From the NCBI GenBank assembly GCA_033032865.1, contig JAWHQI010000068.1:1984001-2048000 (forward strand): DNA of 64,000 bases, given 5' to 3'. This DNA is from Dactylorhiza incarnata (lineage: Eukaryota; Streptophyta; Magnoliopsida; Asparagales; Orchidaceae). Both the position numbers and the translations under genes were made by a program. How positions within the stretch are numbered: the stretch's first letter is position 1; every line of letters starts with the position of its first letter. Of the stretch, positions 57,562 to 64,000 are shown piece after piece. Below the pieces are notes generated by a model. It saw only the letters and a program-made list of their open reading frames with translations. It made no database searches and had not been told where the DNA came from.

Positions 57562-60500
57562 TTAAAGAGACATTTCTAAGACACCTAATTCTAACCTAAG
57601 CATATGAAAACGTGCATCGGGCAGAGGTTTGGTAAAAATGTCGGCAAGTTGTGATTCAGTCCCTATAAAGCTAATTTTAACATGTTCCTTCTTAATATGA
57701 TCTCTAATGAAATGATGTCGGACATCTATATGTTTCGATCTAGAATGATATACGAGATTGTTTGTGAGATCTATAGCGCTTTTGTTGTCACACTTTAATT
57801 CTATGTTATTTAGATGAACACCAAAGTCTTCAAACATTTGGGTCATCCACAAGGCTTGTGCACAAAAACTACCTAGTGCGATATATTTGGCTTCTGTGGT
57901 GGAGAGGGCAACAAAATTATGTTTCCTACTTGACCACGAAATGAGTGAAGGGCCTATAAAATGACACATGCCACTAGTGCACTTACGATCTAATGACCAT
58001 CCCACATAGTCTGAATCAGAAAAACTATGTAAAATAAAACAATCATTATGAGGATACCATAAGCCTAATCTAGATGTTTTGATTAGATATCTAAAAATAC
58101 ATTTAACCAATTTTAAATGTGATTCTTTTGGGTTAGCTTGAAATCTAGCACATAAGCAAACGAAAAACATAATATCGGGTCTAGATGCGCTTAAATATAA
58201 CAATGAGCCTATCATCCCTCTATATAATGTTTGATCAAAAGAAATATCGGCTTCATCTTTTCCTAATTTTAGTGATGCACTCATTGGTGTATTAGCTTGT
58301 TTTAGGTTTTCAAATCCAAATCTTTTAAGAATATCATGAACATATTTAGTTTGACAAATAAATATACCATCTTGTTTTTGTGAGATTTGAAAACCTAGAA
58401 AATAAGTGAGTTCTCCTACCAAGCTCATTTCAAATTCATTTTTCATCACTAAAATTACTTCATTACATAACTCTTCATTAGTGGTCCAAAAATGATATCA
58501 TCAACATAAATTTGCAATATAATCAAATCATTATATACATGCTTAATGAAGAGTGTATTATCCGCACTTCCCATTTTATAACCGTGCTTTATCAAAAATA
58601 ATGTCAATCTATCATACCAAGAGCGTGTCGCTTGCTTCAATCTATAAAGCACCTTTTCTAACTTATACACATGATTAGGAAATTTTTCACTGACATAACC
58701 GGGGGGTTGTTCTACATAAACTTCTTCTTTTATAATCTCGTTCAAAAAAGCACTTTTAACATCCATTTGAAATAATAAAAATCTTTTAAAACTCGCAAAT
58801 GCAAGAAATATTCTAATAGACTCAAGGCGAGCAACGGGTGCAAAAGTTTCATCAAAATCTACCCCTTCGATTTGTGAATATCCTTGTGCAACTAATCTAG
58901 CTTTATTTCTTATTATCCTAGAGTCACTATCTAGTTTGTTTTTGAAAATCCATTTGACTCCTATAACCAGATGATTAGATGACCTATCTACTAAATTCCA
59001 AACCTTTTTACGTTCAAATTGATTTAATTCACCATTCATAGCTAAAAACCAAAATTCATCATTTAAAGTGGTTGAAACATTTTTGGTTCTATTTCAGATA
59101 CAAAACAAAGGTTTGAAAAAGACTAATGTAAAGAAGAACGAGTACTTACCCCTTTTGATGGTTCTCCTATCACAAGCTCCTTTAGATGATCCTTAGTAAA
59201 CTGCAACACACTTGGAGGAACATAGTCTACTATTTCATCTTCTTTATGCTCTTTTTCTTCATCTTTATCTCCAAGTGATTCATCATCCTTATGCTCCAAA
59301 TGGGAAAGAGGTTCATCTTCATTTCCTGTATGATTAGTATCTACACAAGGAACAAACTCATCAAACCTTACATGAATAGACTCTTCAACTATTTTAGTTC
59401 GTTTATTATAAATTCTCTAAGCCTTACTAGTTGAAGAGTACCCCAATGAAAATTCCCTCATCACATTTTTCATCAAAATTTCCTAGTGCATCTCTAGTGT
59501 TTAAAATAAAATACTTACAACCAAAGACATGAAAATAAGATACAGTAGGTTTTCTTTCAAAGAAAAGCTCATAAGGTGTCAATTTTAAAATAGGTCGAAG
59601 CATGACACGATTAATGATATAACATGAAGTATTAACCGCTTCTACCCAAAATAATTTAGGCAGCCCATATTCACAAAGCATAGTGCGTGCTAGCTCTTGA
59701 AGGGTTCTAATTTCCTCTCCACAACACCATTTTGTTGTGGGTGTGAGGAGCGGAAAATTCATGTTTAATTCCTAAATCATCACAAAAAGAAGAAAATCTA
59801 TCATCTTCAAATTCTCCTCTATGATCCGTACGTATGCATTTAATCTTTAAATCAAGTTCATTTTGAAAACGAATGCATAGTTTAGTAAATTCAATAAATG
59901 CATCGGATTTGGAAGATAGAAATAACGTCCAACAAAATCTAGAATAATCATCAATTGCTATAAAAGTATATTTTCTACCTCCTAGACTACAAGTGCTAAC
60001 CGGTCGAAATAAATCCATATGAATTAATTGAAGAGGTCTAGTGGTAGAAATTACATTTCTGCTTTTAAGAGAATTTTTTGAAAATTTTCCTTTTTGGCAA
60101 GGCGTACAAAGGGAAGATAAATTTCCATTAAGCATGGGTAATCCCTTAATTAATTTATCTTTTTATAATTTCAAAATAAGCTTGGTGCTAGAGTGACCAA
60201 AACGTCTATGCCAAAGTTCTAATTCTTCATTTTTAGAAATAAAGCATTATAAGGAAGAATTTGAAAGATCAATAAAGACAATCATATAAACATTATGCAT
60301 CCTAGGTGCGGTGCGTACGACATCATTTGTTTTAGAATTTATAATTTTGCAAAGATTTGTAGATGATTCAAATAATACATTTAAGCCTATATCACATAAT
60401 TGACTAATTGAAATTAAATTATGTTTTAAGCCATCTACAAATAAAACATTTGAGATTGAAAATGAATCGTTACCCACTGTACCGATGCCCATGATCCTTC

Positions 60501-60620
60501 TTTCCGTTGTCACCAAATGTCACCATCCCTCCTTTCTTCATCTCAAGGCTAAGGAACTTTGCTTTGTTTCCTATCATGTGTTTGGAGCATCCCGAGTCCA
60601 AATACCATACGTTCTTTTTG
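57562..60620 (-). pseudogene. pol: Element H pol: protease, integrase, RT, RNase H with frameshifts
   Basis: Protease active site DSGCSKHM lies at 60575-60598, followed by VDGLKHNLISISQLCD (60247-60516). Integrase has CTPCQKGK and IHMDLFRPVS, IDDYSRF and IRTDHRGEFE (59707-60135), then a double frame change near 59730-59762 and the continuation RTLQELARTML (59427-59762). RT (58455-59039) has [13 protein letters not shown] and the intact YVDD box near 58.5 kb; a frameshift at about 58450 leads into GELTYFLGFQI and RNase H (DSDYVGWSLDRKCTSG, LSTTEAKYIAL, CDNKSAIDL), ending at 57562. At least four frame breaks make it inactive. The order integrase before RT defines Ty1/copia. Confidence 0.88.
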
Positions 60621-60673
60621 TCCACAGCTTGCCAACATACCTAAAAAGAAGTTGAGAGTAACGATCCAGATAC

Positions 60674-61751
60674 CTAAGAGGTTCCTCCCATAGAATAGGT
60701 GGAAACCTTAGGCACCCAGATTTGCTTTATAGCACTACTGCCCTTTTTCTTACAAAAGTTTGAGGTGTGTCCAACTAAATGACATTTGACACAGGATATA
60801 AAAAGCGATGAGACCTTTTTTGATGTTTTGGATAAACTCTTGCAGGAAAATGAGGTAACATTTGAATTTTTGAATTTATTATTAACAGAATTAAAGTTTC
60901 TGGAATTATAGCTAACGCCGGCGTTAGTAGTTAATGCCTGGCGATAGCTTCCAGAGCCATATCCATGGCCATATTTGGCACTACCATGGCATTGGTTGGC
61001 CAAGATCATGTCCAAAGATCTTTGCCCAACTCCAAACTTCTTAATAACTATATTTAAATCATGAATATGAGCTTTGAGAGCGGTGTTTTCCGTTACCAAC
61101 ATAATGCACTGATTCACAAAACTCTTCTTTCCTTCCTCTATTTAAGAAAGAGAGGTTTTTAAAGTTCTTTCTAAATCCCCCTTCTCCTTAGTAAGAATTT
61201 CAATATTGGATTGGGATTTAAAAAGAGCTTCTTCAAGTTCTTTAACTCTTGCCAAGGAGTGATTGCACTCTTGGCAAGATGCCGTTTCTTTCCCTAATTG
61301 TTTAGATAATTTTTTGTTTACTTTTAATAAATGTTTATTTTCAGAATTTAGAAGATCAATATCTTTTAAACTTTTATCAAAAAATTTGCATGTTTGTAAA
61401 TATTCAATATATAAATCATCATATGTAGTAGGGAGAGTTACCTCAGTGTCGCTTTGGACACTGCTTTCATCCTCAGATGTCTTGTTACTTTTTCCCATAA
61501 GGCACATATTTGCCTCTTCTTCATCGTTAGTGGATGAGCCGCATGAATCCTCGGAGGAGGAGTCATCCCATGTAGCCGCTTTTAGGACCTTCTACTTCTC
61601 TTTTCCCATGTGCCGCTTTTCTTTACGCTCTTTCAAATATTTCGGGCACTGGCTCCGGATGTGTCCAGTCTTTCTGCAATGATAGCACTCTGGTGGTGGT
61701 CGCTCATCATCGTCCTCGTCGCTGCCTCTTCCTTTCTTCGATGAAGATACC
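60674..61751 (-). pseudogene. gag: Element H gag with two zinc knuckles, partial
   Basis: The minus strand encodes, from the cut end, an acidic stretch with CYHCRKTGHIRSQC (first CCHC, about 61660-61700), a TAG, then DDSSSEDSCGSS and ANMCLMGKSNK (Sirevirus gag signature). A long coiled coil follows (LLNSENKHLLKVNKKLSKQL, 61142-61507), an in-frame stop near 61139, then a continuation (60674-61117) with a second knuckle CVKCHLVGHTSNFC and the end IKQIWVPK. Within this part lies a perfect 16-bp palindrome (60912-60927) of the same type as in the LTRs. Gag forms the particle; two knuckles with a coiled coil are usual for Sireviruses. Confidence 0.8.
60912..60927. promoter_or_regulatory. Perfect palindrome CTAACGCCGGCGTTAG within gag of H
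   Basis: A 16-bp perfect palindrome, followed by a decayed second copy (TTAATGCCTGGCGATAG, 60931-60947). The same motif type is repeated in the LTRs and 3' regions of N and H. Confidence 0.75.
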
Positions 61752-61917
61752 TGATAAGTAATAAAATATATGTATTTTTAGTATAATTATTAGTATAGTT
61801 TTAATTAATATTGTGAATTTTCTATGTAAATTAATGAATAAATTGCTTCTTTATTATTTCTGGTTTCTAACTTAGTTTTATTTTTGTTTTTGCATTTTTT
61901 TTGCAAAATTTTCACAG

Positions 61918-62234
61918 GTCACGCCCGTGACCAAGGGCGTGTAATTTTAAAGATCAAATATCAACGGGACGGCTCAATTCAGATCAAATCCCGACAAATC
62001 GCTCAAGTCACGCCCGTGAGCCGCCAGCGCATCACGTCTCGAAGCCGCGCCCATGTTGCCGACATCAGCCACCCATAGTCACGCCTGTGACTCACAAAGT
62101 CACGCCCGTCACATACCAAGTCACGCCCATGTGCAGCCATGTTTGACGGCCAGACCTTCCAGAAGGCGGCAAATACAGCCGAGCAAATGTCACGCCCTAA
62201 GTCACGGCCGTGACATTCAAGTCACGCCCGTGAC
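61918..62234. promoter_or_regulatory. GTCACGCCCGTGAC palindrome array before the TATA box
   Basis: Copies start at 61918, 62007, 62078, 62099, 62120, 62189, 62201 and 62221. Three are the exact palindrome-like 14-mer or one base off, others have decayed right halves. Further halves (GGGCGTGTAA, GGCGTGTAAA) close the array. The last copy is 29 bp before the TATA box. Confidence 0.75.
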
Positions 62235-62262
62235 CTATGGCGTGTAAAACTCAAATTTTCCC

Positions 62263-62270
62263 TATAAATA
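62263..62270 (+). promoter_or_regulatory. TATA box of element I
   Basis: TATAAATA in a CC-TATAAATA-GAGGGG context, the typical plant LTR core promoter, directly after the motif array. Confidence 0.7.
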
Positions 62271-64000
62271 GAGGGGCTCGGCTGAAGTATTTTTCATCCA
62301 AATTTTGAGTAGTTCTTGTGGTATTGTGAGTTCTTTTGAGTGATTGTGAGCTTCTCTTATGCAATTCAGTTTAAGTTCGTTTGTAGTTTTTTTCGTCTTC
62401 CTAATCTAGTTGTAATGCGGATTTCAGAAATAAAATGATGTTTTTCTCATTTGGATCATCTTCTTTTATTAATGTTAGCGTGTGTGCGTGTTTGAGTTTA
62501 GCTTTATTGCTTTTATAATTTAGTTTTATTGCTTTTATAGTTAGGTTTATTGCTTTCATAATCTAGGTTTACTGTTTTCATAGCTTAAATTTACAAGCTT
62601 TCATAAAATAGTTTTATCGTTTTCTTTTTCGCTTTATTTTACCGCTTTCATTTTAAACGGTTTCTTTTCAGTTTTTTTTAGAGTGTGTGCGTGTATGAGA
62701 TTATATTTTTCTTTTTTGTAACTTAGTTTTATTTCAGTTTTCATATAACTGCTATATACCACCCCCATCTTGAATAAGAGGCTAATTAACTTTAGCATTT
62801 TTTTAAGTCGGTTGGGACGGATATTATTTCTGCACCTTTATAAGTCTTTTCATTTCTATACCACCCCCTTCTTGAATAAGAGGATAAGAACTTTTTAGCG
62901 CTTGTTTAAGGTGGTTGGGACGGATACTATTACTGTTTTTATATAAGTCTTTTTATTTCCTTTTTATCCGCTTATATCCGCTTTAATTATTAAACATGTA
63001 TTTTTCAACCGATAATGCCGTCTCCATTCCGATGAGTGGCTAATTTCCTTTAGCACACGACGTCGAAGAGCATTGGGACACAAAAATAGTTTTTCTATAA
63101 AATTAAAAATCTCTTTCTAAAATAATTAACGCTTAAGGTTTACCCGAGAATCACGTTGAGTGGAGCCACATAATCGATGTGTGGTTTTCATTTCCGTTTT
63201 CATACCTAGTTAGCCGAGAGGCTCGTGCGTAAGGATTGATCGCTCACGGGTAAAGAGAACTGCGCTCTACCCTCGAGAGAGGACGAAGTAATTCTCCCGA
63301 ATTGGAAATAAAAACCCAATAGCGGGGTTCACAACATAAAGCGAGTATCAAGAAGATTCGATTGTAGAACGAGAGTTCGGTTGAATATTCATAATCTCAG
63401 GTGGGCGTAGCCTCGAGAGAGGAGCGTTCATAATTATGGAACCTCCACGGCCAAGTCATTTTAATATTTTGAAAAGTCATCACTTTCAATTCTACGAAAA
63501 AAATCTATTTTCGTCTCAAGGTAATTCGACGTCGCGTGCAATCTTTCTCATCGCTTAGAACTCTAGTTAATCACTTATTATCATCTTTCGCATTTTATCA
63601 CTTAGAACTCTAGTTAAACCAACTAAAAATATTATTCCGATAAAATAATAGTTTGTTCCTCGAAGTAGCATAATCAACATGACCCATGGAAATATACGAT
63701 CCCGATATTTTCAAAAAAATATATCCTGTATTACTTGCGATAAGGTATACTTGCCTTTATCAAATGATTAATTTGGACTAAGAATTCAACACAGCTTTCC
63801 AAACTCATTTAGTGCAAAACTCTCCTTTTATACTTTTCAATTCAATAGAATTCGGCGTTGTAGCCGAGGCATAATTGTCAATATTCCGAAAGAAGAAAGA
63901 GACCGTTACTTCTATCCTTCAATAGGATAACAGTTAATTTCTCAAAGTAGGATTACTTGCGAGACTCTTCGAAAACATCCGTCAATTCTAAACTCTAATT

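Larger units (their letters stand above)
54680..61751 (-). mobile_element. Element H: Sirevirus-like Ty1/copia retrotransposon, 5' part outside or lost
   Basis: On the minus strand: gag with two CCHC knuckles, protease, integrase before RT (copia order), RT, RNase H, a long 3' non-coding region with several polypurine-like tracts, and a 3' LTR. Wording of the RT and RNase H is Sirevirus-like ([34 protein letters not shown]). Multiple frameshifts make it defective. The upstream part of gag and the 5' LTR are missing because LTR I begins at 61752. It shares LTR ends, motif type and 3' region with N. Confidence 0.85.
61752..64000 (+). mobile_element. Element I: probable LTR, start of another retroelement
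   Basis: Similarity to H ends at 61751, and TGATAAGTAATAAAAT follows, a common LTR start of plant gypsy elements. Then come a palindrome array (61918-62234), a TATA box CCTATAAATAGAGGGG (62261-62276) and AT-rich transcribed-type sequence without an ORF. Similar short blocks recur near 62758-62895 (ACCACCCCC-TCTTGAATAAGAGG twice) and near 63555-63615 (CTTAGAACTCTAGTTAA twice). The far end lies outside the window, so LTR status and strand are inferred. Confidence 0.55.

Noticed and set aside
1..64000. tRNA, rRNA or snRNA genes
   Set aside because: Only short tRNA-complementary primer binding sites next to LTRs were seen.

Overview
The window looks like plant nuclear DNA, most likely repeat-rich intergenic sequence from a large-genome angiosperm; I cannot name the species. 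I recognise no host protein-coding gene. Almost every stretch I can identify belongs to LTR retrotransposons: Ty3/gypsy chromoviruses with very long Tekay/del-like LTRs, a smaller chromovirus, an Athila-like remnant and Ty1/copia Sirevirus-like elements. They are nested in each other, and several boundaries are fixed by perfect 5-bp target-site duplications (TSDs).

Layout. (A) 1-20439, minus strand: long-LTR chromovirus with 3' LTR 1-2346 (cut by the window), decayed pol 2347-5455, protease/gag 13880-15495 and 5' LTR 15611-20439. Element N, a gag-only copia element with LTRs 5456-7010 and 12270-13879 and TSD AATAA, is inserted in its protease/RT linker. 20440-23421: unassigned sequence, then an Athila-like gypsy remnant. 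(D) 23422-46620, minus strand: an old relative of A. Its 3' LTR (23422-35473) is split by element C, a young and nearly complete chromovirus (24988-32226, TSD CAATT). Its internal part holds a ~1 kb LTR-like insert with a 29-bp minisatellite (35766-36785). It also holds solo LTR E (38522-45025, TSD AGTAA), which itself carries solo LTR A' (40400-44822, TSD AAGGC). (F) 47223-51951: 3' LTR and pol tail of another A-like element. (G) 51952-54679: 3' LTR and tail of a copia-type element with an unrecognised ORF. (H) 54680-61751, minus strand: degenerate Sirevirus-like copia element with gag, PR, INT, RT and RNase H. It is related to N and is the kind of element that could have mobilised it. (I) 61752-64000: LTR-like start of another element that interrupts the gag of H.

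The pattern that most deserves attention is regulatory. Almost every LTR family here carries, in the upstream (U3) part before its TATA-like box, an array of a short motif. The motif differs by family and is often palindromic: TTGAC (W-box core) in A/A'/D, TAACGCC/GGCGTTA in N and H, TTCTCGAGAA in G, GTCACGCCCGTGAC in I, TCGACGAATC in E, GATCGACGGGA in F, GGGGAGCTCGCC in the 36-kb insert. Palindromes in the LTR cis-region have been described for maize Sireviruses. Seeing the same architecture with unrelated motifs in gypsy and copia families side by side suggests convergent promoter or anti-silencing design.

The coding genes act only within the retrotransposon cycle: gag particle, protease, integrase, RT/RNase H, and a chromodomain for targeting in the chromoviruses. 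Nearly all are broken. Element C is the closest to intact, with one in-frame TAG between gag and pol and one frameshift before the chromodomain. All alignments and identities were judged by eye.
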